From contig JAEYTJ010000325.1 in NCBI GenBank assembly GCA_023434095.1, positions 1-12,954 on the forward strand: a DNA stretch of 12,954 nucleotides, given 5' to 3'. Numbering within the stretch: the first letter of the stretch is position 1; every line of letters starts with the position of its first letter. Positions 1 through 7,397 of the stretch are shown here, one piece after another. The stretch is from Pseudomonadota bacterium (GTDB lineage: Bacteria > Pseudomonadota > Alphaproteobacteria > Rhizobiales > Xanthobacteraceae). Position numbers and translations under genes: made by a program. Below the pieces are notes generated by a model. The model worked only from the letters and a program-made list of their open reading frames with translations, did no database searches and was not told where the DNA came from.

Positions 1-1162
<1,162 letters not shown>

Positions 1163-1166
<4 letters not shown>

Positions 1167-1191
1167 CGCGCGGGCGTCCCCGCGCTATACC
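1163..1191 (+). promoter_or_regulatory. candidate sigma70-type promoter for cvpA
   Basis: ATGACG at 1163-1168 and TATACC at 1186-1191 are separated by 17 bases. Each matches 4 of 6 positions of the consensus -35 and -10 boxes. The -35 box overlaps the radA stop codon. A transcript from here would have a leader of roughly 80 bases before cvpA. A 7-bp GC hairpin (GCGCGGG at 1168-1174 with CCCGCGC at 1179-1185, loop CGTC) lies inside the spacer and has no T-run after it, so I do not call it a terminator. This is pattern matching only. Confidence 0.25.
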
Positions 1192-1277
1192 TCGCGCGGC
1201 CCCGCTGCGAGGCCGGAACAGTCCAGATTCGCTGCGCTTTCGCGAACGAAGGCCAGCCCGACCACGGTGAGATCGTC

Positions 1278-1877
1278 TTGACGCTCCTCGATATCATCCT
1301 GATCGCCGTGATGGTCGTGTCCGGCCTGCTCGCCATGGTCCGGGGCTTCGTGCGCGAGGTCTTCGCCATCGTCTCGTGGGTCGCGGCAGCTCTCGTCACG
1401 CTCTACGCCTATCCGCATGCCCTGCCCTTCGCCAAGCAGTACATCAGCAACGACACCTTCGCGATGGCGGCGACGGTCGGCACCCTGTTCATCGTCACCC
1501 TGCTGATCGTCTCGATCATCACGGTGCGGATTTCCGACCTCGTGCTCGACAGCCGCATCGGGGCGCTCGACCGCACGCTCGGCTTCCTGTTCGGCCTCGC
1601 CCGCGGCTTCCTGATCATGGTTGTGGCCTTCCTGTTTTTCAACTGGCTGGTCCAGAACGAGCAGGGGCAGCCGGAGTGGATTCGGGACGCGCGGACCAAG
1701 CTGGTCTTGCAAAGTGCGGGTGACTGGCTCATCTCCATCCTGCCGGAAGACCCCGAGAGCCTCATCCGCGAGATGCGCAGCTCGAAGGACGCCGAGCCGA
1801 CCGAGCCGCCGCCTGAGCCCGTCGCACCGGGCACCGCGCCGGCCACGCCGAGCCCGGTGACGCCGTCGGCGCCTTAA
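1278..1877 (+). CDS. cvpA: CvpA family membrane protein (colicin V production protein homologue)
   Basis: CvpA proteins are inner-membrane proteins first found as needed for colicin V production and later linked to envelope stress tolerance; their biochemical role is not settled. This 199-residue protein has the expected plan: four hydrophobic segments at roughly residues 5-22, 28-46, 64-84 and 105-125, with the family blocks RGFVREV after the first helix and LDRTLGFLFGLARG before the fourth. After residue 165 it carries an acidic, then Pro/Ala/Thr-rich tail, longer than in E. coli CvpA. I chose the TTG start at 1278 because GGTGAG lies at 1266-1271, six bases upstream, and MTLLDI fits the family N-terminus; the next methionine falls inside the first helix. 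It lies upstream of purF, as in E. coli. Confidence 0.93.
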   Translation: MTLLDIILIAVMVVSGLLAMVRGFVREVFAIVSWVAAALVTLYAYPHALPFAKQYISNDTFAMAATVGTLFIVTLLIVSIITVRISDLVLDSRIGALDRTLGFLFGLARGFLIMVVAFLFFNWLVQNEQGQPEWIRDARTKLVLQSAGDWLISILPEDPESLIREMRSSKDAEPTEPPPEPVAPGTAPATPSPVTPSAP

Positions 1878-1884
1878 TTCGACC

Positions 1885-1922
1885 GCGCCCATGGGACAAG
1901 CGTCCCGGGGCGCAGTTGTATT
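1885..1922 (+). terminator. hairpin after cvpA, possible terminator or attenuator
   Basis: GCGCCC (1885-1890) pairs with GGGCGC (1908-1913). After a one-base bulge and a T-G wobble, GGGAC (1893-1897) pairs with GTCCC (1902-1906) around the loop AAGC. The stem is followed by AGTTGTATTT, which is T-rich but broken by other bases, so termination could be partial. It starts 8 bases after the cvpA stop and lies 62 bases upstream of the purF start. The 3' arm could instead pair with a site just before the purF ribosome binding site (see findings). Confidence 0.45.
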
Positions 1923-1938
1923 TGAGCAGAGTGGAGCG

Positions 1939-1965
1939 GGCGCAGCCTTGACCTGCGCCGAGGAG
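1939..1965 (+). promoter_or_regulatory. stem-loop abutting the purF ribosome binding site
   Basis: GGCGCAG (1939-1945) and CTGCGCC (1953-1959) form a perfect 7-bp stem with a 7-base loop. The Shine-Dalgarno sequence AGGAG (1961-1965) begins two bases after the stem, with 10 bases to the ATG at 1976. A hairpin here could affect ribosome access. GGGCGCAG occurs twice, at 1908-1915 and 1938-1945, so CTGCGCC can pair with either copy. The regulatory role is inference. Confidence 0.4.
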
Positions 1966-1975
1966 CGAAGATCCT

Positions 1976-3475
1976 ATGGCCGATCTGATGGATGATCACG
2001 TGGCGTCGAAATCGGCGCAGCTTGGCGATTTCTACGACGACTACGGGGACACGCTGCGCGAAGAGTGCGGCGTGTTCGGCATTTATGGCCACCCCGACGC
2101 GGCGGCCATCACCGCACTGGGTCTCCATGCCCTGCAGCACCGCGGCCAGGAAGCGGCAGGCATAACCACCTACGACGGCAGGCGTTTTCACTCCGAGCGC
2201 CGCCTCGGCCTGGTAAGCGATGCCTTCTCCGACGGCGAGGCGATCAAGCGCCTGCCCGGCCACATCGCGGTCGGCCATGTGCGCTATTCGACGACGGGCG
2301 AGACCATCCTGCGCAACGTCCAGCCGCTCTTCGCCGAGCTGGACGGCGGCGGCTTCGCCATTGCCCATAACGGCAATCTCACCAACGGCCTCACGCTTCG
2401 CCGCCAGCTCATCCGCGACGGCGCCATCTGCCAGTCCACCTCCGACACCGAGGTGATGCTCCACCTCGTCGCCCGTTCCAAGCGCGCGCGCTTCACCGAG
2501 CGTTTCATCGATGCGCTGCGCTCGCTCGAAGGCGCTTACGCCTTTGTCGGCCTCACCAACAAGAAGCTGGTCGGCGCGCGCGATCCGCTGGGGATTCGTC
2601 CGCTGGTCCTCGGCGAACTCGACGGCCACCCGATCCTGACCTCGGAGACCTGCGCGCTCGACATAATTGGTGCGCGTCACGTGCGGGACATCGAGCCCGG
2701 CGAGGTGATCGTGTTCTCCTCCGACAAGGTGGAAACGCTGCGCCCCTTTGGCAGCGTGCCGCCGCGCCCCTGCATCTTCGAGTACATCTATTTCGCCCGC
2801 CCGGACTCCGTGGTCGGCGGGCGCTCGGTCTATCAGGTGCGCAAGACCATGGGCATGCAGCTCGCAGCCGAGGCGCCGGCGGATGCCGACCTCGTCGTGC
2901 CCGTGCCGGATTCCGGCGTGCCGGCGGCCATCGGCTATTCGCAGGCGTCGGGCCTGCCCTATGAGCTTGGCATCATCCGCAACCATTATGTCGGCCGCAC
3001 CTTCATCCAGCCGACCCAGTCGGTGCGCGACCAAGGCGTGCGCATGAAGCACTCGGCCAACCGCGCCGTGGTCGAAGGCAAGCGCATCGTGCTGATCGAC
3101 GACAGCTTGGTGCGCGGCACGACCTCGGTGAAGATTGTGCGGATGATGCGCGAGGCCGGGGCGCGCGAGGTACATTTCCGCATCTCCTCGCCGCCCATCA
3201 CCCATCCCGACTATTACGGCATCGACACGCCGGACCGCGACAAGCTGCTGGCCGCCACGCACGATCTCGAAGGCATGCGCCGCTATATCGGCGCGGACAG
3301 CCTCGCCTTCCTATCCATCGACGGCATCTACAAGTCGATGGGCTATGAGGGCCGCGACCCGCTGCGCCCGCAGTTCACCGACCATTGCTTCACCGGCGAA
3401 TACCCGACCCCGTTGTCGGATCGCGACGGCGAGGTGTCGCCGCGCCAGCTCTCTCTGCTGGCCGAGGCGAGCTGA
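1976..3475 (+). CDS. purF: amidophosphoribosyltransferase PurF
   Basis: PurF catalyses the committed step of de novo purine synthesis: PRPP plus glutamine give 5-phosphoribosylamine, glutamate and pyrophosphate. The 499-residue protein has a 30-residue leader before Cys31 (ECGVFGI), the nucleophile of the Ntn-type glutaminase domain exposed by propeptide removal. The glutaminase half contains HRGQEAAGI, RYSTTG and AHNGNL. The phosphoribosyltransferase half has EYIYFARPDS, PVPDSG and the PRPP loop VLIDDSLVRGTTS at residues 372-384. It resembles the B. subtilis-type enzyme, but at two of the four cysteine positions known to bind the 4Fe-4S cluster there it has Asp (THPDYYG) and Thr (TDHCFTG), so a cluster is unlikely. 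The start is supported by AGGAG at 1961-1965. The stop is 5 bases before the next gene. Two leader hairpins suggest possible post-initiation control. Confidence 0.98.
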   Translation: MADLMDDHVASKSAQLGDFYDDYGDTLREECGVFGIYGHPDAAAITALGLHALQHRGQEAAGITTYDGRRFHSERRLGLVSDAFSDGEAIKRLPGHIAVGHVRYSTTGETILRNVQPLFAELDGGGFAIAHNGNLTNGLTLRRQLIRDGAICQSTSDTEVMLHLVARSKRARFTERFIDALRSLEGAYAFVGLTNKKLVGARDPLGIRPLVLGELDGHPILTSETCALDIIGARHVRDIEPGEVIVFSSDKVETLRPFGSVPPRPCIFEYIYFARPDSVVGGRSVYQVRKTMGMQLAAEAPADADLVVPVPDSGVPAAIGYSQASGLPYELGIIRNHYVGRTFIQPTQSVRDQGVRMKHSANRAVVEGKRIVLIDDSLVRGTTSVKIVRMMREAGAREVHFRISSPPITHPDYYGIDTPDRDKLLAATHDLEGMRRYIGADSLAFLSIDGIYKSMGYEGRDPLRPQFTDHCFTGEYPTPLSDRDGEVSPRQLSLLAEAS

Positions 3476-3480
3476 GCGGC

Positions 3481-3897
3481 ATGGTCGAGCTTCGCGAATG
3501 GCATCGTGGCCGGCTGATCGACCACATCTCGCTGGTCGTCGCCGATTATGAAGCCTGCCGCCGCTTCTATGCGGCGGTGCTCGCCGTTCTCGGCGTCCCG
3601 CTCGTCGAGGGTGATGACTATTTCTTCGCCGATGAGCTCTTCGTTTCGCCCGGCGAGCCGACGACCGGGCGCGCCCATGTCGCCTTCCAGGCGGGCGACG
3701 AGGAGACGGTGCGCCGCTTCCACGCCGCCGCTCTCGCGCATGGCGGCCGCGACAACGGACCGCCGGGCCTGCGCGATTACCACCCCGGCTATTATGCCGC
3801 CTTCGTGCTCGATCCCGAAGGCAATAACATCGAAGCGGTCTTCCACGGCCCGGCCAAGCGCTCCGCGCCCTCCGTGGTCATGACCGACGACACCTGA
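3481..3897 (+). CDS. VOC (glyoxalase/bleomycin resistance/dioxygenase fold) family protein
   Basis: This is a 138-residue vicinal-oxygen-chelate protein made of one pair of beta-alpha-beta-beta-beta modules. Family members bind a divalent metal and act as lyases, isomerases, dioxygenases or drug-binding proteins; the substrate here cannot be told. Visible features are DHISLVVADYEACRRFY near the N-terminus, AHVAFQA in the middle, and YYAAFVLDPEGNNIEAVFH at the end, with likely metal ligands His15, His66 and Glu118. The size and single-domain form suit a dimer with shared sites. I chose ATG at 3481, although the reading frame stays open to 3385 inside purF, because homology begins at about residue 12 and the position sits 5 bases after the purF stop. 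There is no strong Shine-Dalgarno sequence, so translation probably depends on coupling to purF. Confidence 0.88.
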   Translation: MVELREWHRGRLIDHISLVVADYEACRRFYAAVLAVLGVPLVEGDDYFFADELFVSPGEPTTGRAHVAFQAGDEETVRRFHAAALAHGGRDNGPPGLRDYHPGYYAAFVLDPEGNNIEAVFHGPAKRSAPSVVMTDDT

Positions 3898-3913
3898 ACT
3901 TCGAGGAAACGCC

Positions 3914-4684
3914 ATGTCCGACCTCCCCTCGGCCGAAGCTGCCGCGCGTCCGCTCGACGGCCGCATCGCCCTTGTCACCGGCGCCACACGCGGCATTGGA
4001 CAGGCCACCGCAGTAGCCCTCGCTACCGCTGGCGCGCATGTCGTGGCGGTGGGGCGCACCAGCGGCGCGCTGGAAGAACTCGACGACGCGATCGTGGCGG
4101 CGGGTTCGACGGCGACGCTGGTGCCGCTGGACATCAAGGACGGCGAAGGCATCGACCGTCTCGGCGGCGCGCTCTATGAGCGCTTTGGCCGGCTCGACAT
4201 CTTCGTCGGCAATGCCGGCGTGCTCGGGCCGATGACGCCACTGGCGCAAGTCGATCCCAAGGAGTGGAACGACACGCTGGCGGTCAACCTCACCGCCAAC
4301 TGGCGTCTCGTCCGCTCGCTGGACCCGCTCCTACGGCTCTCCGCGGCCGGCCGCGCCGTGCTGGTCTCGTCAGGCGCCGCCCACAAGGCCCGCCCGTTCT
4401 GGGGTGCCTATGCGGTCACCAAGGCGGCGGTGGAGGTGCTGGCGCGCACCTGGGCAGCAGAGGTGGAGAACATATCCAGCCTCAAGGTGAACCTCATCAA
4501 CCCGGGCCCGATCCGCACCCGCATGCGGGCCAAGGCGTTCCCGAGCGAGGACCCGAACACCCTTCCGAAGCCCGAAGAGGTGGCGACGGCCATCCTCGCG
4601 CTGTGCCTGCCGAGTTTCGAGGAAACCGGTCGTCTCTACGACTTTCCAAGCCGGAGCCTCAAGGCCTACCCCGTTCCCGGCTGA
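3914..4684 (+). CDS. SDR family NAD(P)-dependent oxidoreductase
   Basis: This 256-residue classical short-chain dehydrogenase has the full catalytic set: the Rossmann cofactor motif TGATRGIG at residues 22-29, GNAG at 99-102, Asn125, Ser152/Ser153, and Tyr166-x3-Lys170. After the cofactor strand comes VGRTS, an Arg context that often favours NADP(H), though this is weak evidence. The C-terminal half (NLINPGPIRTRMRAKAFP, then EDP) resembles the YciK-like branch of the family, whose physiological substrate is not firmly known. A good Shine-Dalgarno sequence, GAGGAA at 3903-3908, precedes the ATG by 5 bases. The gene is 16 bases after the VOC gene and ends the purF-VOC-SDR group ahead of a strong terminator. 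An SDR behind purF is, from memory, frequent in Rhizobiales; its link to purine synthesis is unproven. Confidence 0.93.
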   Translation: MSDLPSAEAAARPLDGRIALVTGATRGIGQATAVALATAGAHVVAVGRTSGALEELDDAIVAAGSTATLVPLDIKDGEGIDRLGGALYERFGRLDIFVGNAGVLGPMTPLAQVDPKEWNDTLAVNLTANWRLVRSLDPLLRLSAAGRAVLVSSGAAHKARPFWGAYAVTKAAVEVLARTWAAEVENISSLKVNLINPGPIRTRMRAKAFPSEDPNTLPKPEEVATAILALCLPSFEETGRLYDFPSRSLKAYPVPG

Positions 4685-4708
4685 GTATTCACCCGACTTC
4701 CAAACGAG

Positions 4709-4737
4709 AAAGGGACGGCTAGTGCCGTCCCTTTTTT
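4709..4737 (+). terminator. strong intrinsic terminator after the SDR gene, partly bidirectional
   Basis: AAAGGGACGGC (4709-4719) pairs perfectly with GCCGTCCCTTT (4724-4734) around the loop TAGT. The T-run is at 4732-4737. It sits 25 bases after the SDR stop. On the minus strand the same hairpin lies just past the der stop (4744) and is followed by TTTCTCGTTT, so it probably ends both converging transcripts, more efficiently on the plus strand. Confidence 0.93.
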
Positions 4738-4743
4738 GTCCGC

Positions 4744-6090
4744 CTACTCCTTTTCGGCGTAGGGATTGTCCTTCTCGCGCAGCGTCAGCCGGATAGGAAC
4801 GCCCGGCAGGTCGAAGCTGGTGCGCAGATTGTTGACGAGATAGCGCACATAGCTCTCGGGCAGCGCATCGGCGCGGGAGCAGAACAGCACGAAGCTCGGC
4901 GGGCGGGCCTTGGGCTGGGTGATGTAGCGCAGCTTGATGCGGCGCCCCGAGACGGCCGGCGGCGGGTGCTGGTCGGTGGTTTCGGTCAGCCAGCGGTTGA
5001 GCGGGTTGGTCGAGATGCGGCGGTTCCACACCTCGTGCGTCTGCTGCACGGCCCGCACCAGACGGTCGAGACCCTCCCCGGTCAGGCCCGACACCAGCAC
5101 GACCGGAGCGCCCTTGACCTGAGGCAGCCGGTCGTCGGCATCCTGACGCATGCGGGTGACGAAGCCCTGCTGGTCCTTGACCAGATCGGATTTGGAGATC
5201 GCCAGAACCACCGCCCGCCCCTCGCGCTCGACGAGATCGGCGATGCGCACATCCTGCTCCTCGAACGGATGGGTGGCGTCCATCAGCACGATGACGACTT
5301 CGGCAAAGCGTGCGGCGCGCAGCCCGTCGGCGACGGAGAGCTTCTCCAGCTTGTCGTCGATGCGCGCGCGCTTGCGCATGCCGGCCGTGTCGAAGATCCG
5401 CAGTTCCACACCGTGGCGCTCCACATCCACAGCGATGGAATCGCGGGTGATGCCGGCTTCCGGCCCCGTCAGAAGCCGGTCTTCGCCGAGCAGCGCGTTG
5501 ATGAGCGTCGACTTGCCCGCATTCGGCCGCCCCAGCACGGCAACGCGGATGCGGCGTCCCGATTCCGGGTCCCGGTCGTCATCCTCATCGTCATCGTCCG
5601 GAAGGCAGGCCGCGAGTGCGCGGACGAGATCTGCCATGCCGTCGCCATGCTCGGCGGAAAGCTCCACCGGCTCGCCGAGCCCGAGCGAATAGGCATCGAG
5701 CGTCCCGCTCTCAGACCCCTTCGCCTCGGCCTTGTTGGCGACGAGGATAGTGTGCTTTCCAGAGCGCCGCGCCAATTCGCCGAACGCCCGGTCGCTCGGC
5801 GTGACGCCGGCCTTGGCGTCGATCAGGAACAGCAGAACGTCGGCATCTGCAATGGCCGATTCCGTCTGCGCGCGCATGCGGCCTTCGAGCGATTCCGCCT
5901 TGGCTTCCTCGAGTCCCGCCGTGTCGATGACGCGGAAGGAGAGATGGCCGAGACGCGCGTCACCCTCGCGCCGGTCGCGGGTCACGCCGGGCCGGTCGTC
6001 GACCAGCGCCAGGCGCTTGCCGACCAGGCGATTGAACAGCGTCGACTTGCCGACATTCGGCCGGCCGACAATCGCGACGGTCATCGTCAT
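4744..6090 (-). CDS. der: ribosome biogenesis GTPase Der (EngA)
   Basis: Der is the essential tandem GTPase needed for assembly of the 50S ribosomal subunit. The 448-residue protein has two G domains and a C-terminal KH-like domain. Domain 1 carries GRPNVGKS (residues 9-16), DTAGL (56-60) and NKAE (119-122). Domain 2 carries GRPNAGKS (187-194), DTAGM (234-238) and SKSD (299-302). The Asp-to-Glu change in the first G4 motif is familiar in alphaproteobacterial Der from memory, but SKSD in domain 2 departs from the usual NKWD. The domains are joined by a very acidic linker (PDDDDEDDDRDPE, about 164-176). The ATG at 6090 is preceded by GGAGG 12 bases upstream, a long spacing; the alternative ATG at 6084 would be further still. 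The gene is last in the minus-strand group and 30 bases after the lipoprotein gene. Confidence 0.98.
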   Translation of the reverse strand: MTMTVAIVGRPNVGKSTLFNRLVGKRLALVDDRPGVTRDRREGDARLGHLSFRVIDTAGLEEAKAESLEGRMRAQTESAIADADVLLFLIDAKAGVTPSDRAFGELARRSGKHTILVANKAEAKGSESGTLDAYSLGLGEPVELSAEHGDGMADLVRALAACLPDDDDEDDDRDPESGRRIRVAVLGRPNAGKSTLINALLGEDRLLTGPEAGITRDSIAVDVERHGVELRIFDTAGMRKRARIDDKLEKLSVADGLRAARFAEVVIVLMDATHPFEEQDVRIADLVEREGRAVVLAISKSDLVKDQQGFVTRMRQDADDRLPQVKGAPVVLVSGLTGEGLDRLVRAVQQTHEVWNRRISTNPLNRWLTETTDQHPPPAVSGRRIKLRYITQPKARPPSFVLFCSRADALPESYVRYLVNNLRTSFDLPGVPIRLTLREKDNPYAEKE

Positions 6091-6120
6091 GGGAAAGCTG
6101 GGCCTCCGCGCCCGTCCGCC

Positions 6121-6411
6121 TTATTGGGCCGGCGCGGTGCCGCCCGCTGCACCGGCGGCCGGCGGCTCGTTCTGATAGGGATTATAGGCCGAATTCGCCG
6201 GCTGCGGCGGCGCCTGGTTGTAGTCCACGCCGGGAACGCCTTCGGGAAACACCGGTTGGCGCGGGCCGGGCAGCGGCTTCTCGCGCTCGGCGAACGGGTT
6301 CAGCGAATCGAGCGTCTCGCAGCCGGCCGCACCGAGGGTGAGGCCGAGCACCGGCACCAGGAGCAGCGCACGGCGCAGGCGGGAACGGAGAGAGGACGTG
6401 TCAGGGCGCAT
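6121..6411 (-). CDS. small proline-rich lipoprotein, unknown function
   Basis: This predicted 96-residue lipoprotein has a basic N-terminus (RSRLRR), a hydrophobic stretch (ALLLVPVLGLTLGAAGC) and a lipobox with lipidated Cys31. The mature part is about 65 residues, rich in Pro, Asn, Gln and Ala, with the core PLPGPRQPVFPEGVPGV and a disordered Gly/Ala tail. Asp does not follow the cysteine (CETL), so by the E. coli rule it would go to the outer membrane. The ATG at 6411 is chosen because GAGGAGG lies 5 bases upstream; the frame stays open further upstream but only as Arg/Pro-rich nonsense overlapping the next gene. It sits between the yfgM-like gene (10-base gap) and der (30-base gap), exactly where enterobacteria have bamB. 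It is far too short to form the BamB beta-propeller. Confidence 0.8.
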   Translation of the reverse strand: MRPDTSSLRSRLRRALLLVPVLGLTLGAAGCETLDSLNPFAEREKPLPGPRQPVFPEGVPGVDYNQAPPQPANSAYNPYQNEPPAAGAAGGTAPAQ

Positions 6412-6421
6412 CAGCACCTCC

Positions 6422-7249
6422 TCACGGCGCGGGGGGAGCGGAAGCCGGCGGCGCGGCGGGGGCGGGCTCGGCCGGGGCCGGCGCAGCGGCAGGCGTCTCG
6501 GTAGCAGGTGTCTCAGCGGCAGGCGGGGCAACGGCGGGAGCAACCGCCGGATCAGCGGCAGCCGGGACGCTGGCGGGCGCCGCAGCGGCGGGGGCCGGTG
6601 CCGGCATGGACGACGCCGAGAGCGTACGCATCAGGTCGGCGCGCCGGCGCAGGCCGGGCGGCGTCTGGCCGTCATTGAGGATTGAGGTGAAGGTCTCCGT
6701 CGCCGCCTTGTAGTCGCCCGCCTTGTACTGCGCGAGGCCGATGATCTCCCGGGCGGAATGGCGGAACGCCCCCTCGGGCGTATCGAGCGGCTTCATCCGG
6801 CCCTCGACCTCGGCCAGCGGGGCGGTGTCGACCAGCAGCAACGCTGCGCGGACCTGGGCGACGTTCTGCATCAGCGTGCTGATCGAGGGATCCTTCGCCA
6901 GCGCATCATAATCGGCGACGGCCGCCGCGGCATCGGTCTTGGCGCGTTCGTCGGCCGCGCGGAAGCGAGCGAGGATGCGGTAACCGCTTGTGCCGTCCTT
7001 CTCCAGCGCCGCAAAGGCGGCCTCCGCTTCCGCGGTCTTGCCTTCGGAAGCGAGCTTCTGAGCGGCTTCGAACTGCGCGCCTGCCGCCTGATCCTGCTGC
7101 AGCTTCCACCATTCATAGCCACGCCATCCGGCGACGGCGACGACGATGAGCACGGCAAGGCCGATGACGACGCCACCGTAGCGGCTCCACAAGCGCCCGA
7201 AACGCTCGCGGCGCAGGTCCTCGTCGATCTCGTTGAAGATGTCAGCCAT
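6422..7249 (-). CDS. YfgM-like membrane-anchored TPR-fold protein with Ala/Pro tail
   Basis: This 275-residue protein has a cytosolic N-terminus with the family-typical MADIFNEIDEDLRRER, one transmembrane helix at about residues 25-43 (VVIGLAVLIVVAVAG), and a helical TPR-like region to about residue 210 (for example AEAAFAALEKDGTSGYRILARFR and AQYKAGDYKAATETFTSIL). It matches the YfgM/TPR_21 type, which in E. coli is an accessory subunit of the SecYEG translocon acting with periplasmic chaperones. The last 65 residues or so are almost all Ala and Pro with a few Thr and Glu, a low-complexity extension not found in E. coli YfgM. The ATG at 7249 is set by the conserved start; no strong Shine-Dalgarno is visible. 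A weak promoter-like pair, TTGCCT (7340-7345) and TAGTTT (7317-7322) on the minus strand, lies in the 148-base gap after panB. Confidence 0.85.
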   Translation of the reverse strand: MADIFNEIDEDLRRERFGRLWSRYGGVVIGLAVLIVVAVAGWRGYEWWKLQQDQAAGAQFEAAQKLASEGKTAEAEAAFAALEKDGTSGYRILARFRAADERAKTDAAAAVADYDALAKDPSISTLMQNVAQVRAALLLVDTAPLAEVEGRMKPLDTPEGAFRHSAREIIGLAQYKAGDYKAATETFTSILNDGQTPPGLRRRADLMRTLSASSMPAPAPAAAAPASVPAAADPAVAPAVAPPAAETPATETPAAAPAPAEPAPAAPPASAPPAP

Positions 7250-7397
7250 GAAACGTCCGTGAGCAACTCGTCGCGGCCGCCGCATCAAGGCGGGCCGGCA
7301 CTGGAAAGGGCCGCGTAAACTACCGATGCGGCTTGAACAAGGCAAATCGCATGGCGAGCCGGGCAGCGCCGCCGCCCGGACCCATGCGGAACGCCGC

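Noticed and set aside
1948..1976. TTGACC at 1948-1953 as a -35 box for purF
   Set aside because: A -10 box at normal spacing would fall at 1971-1976 (ATCCTA), placing the transcript start inside the purF coding region.
1874..3262. 462-codon open frame on the minus strand opposite purF
   Set aside because: It is a codon-bias shadow: purF is unmistakable on the other strand, and the antisense product is His/Arg/Ala-rich with no recognisable domain.
4966..6504. 512-codon open frame on the plus strand opposite der
   Set aside because: Same cause. It spans der, the gap and the lipoprotein gene on the opposite strand, and its composition is typical of reverse-strand translation in GC-rich DNA.
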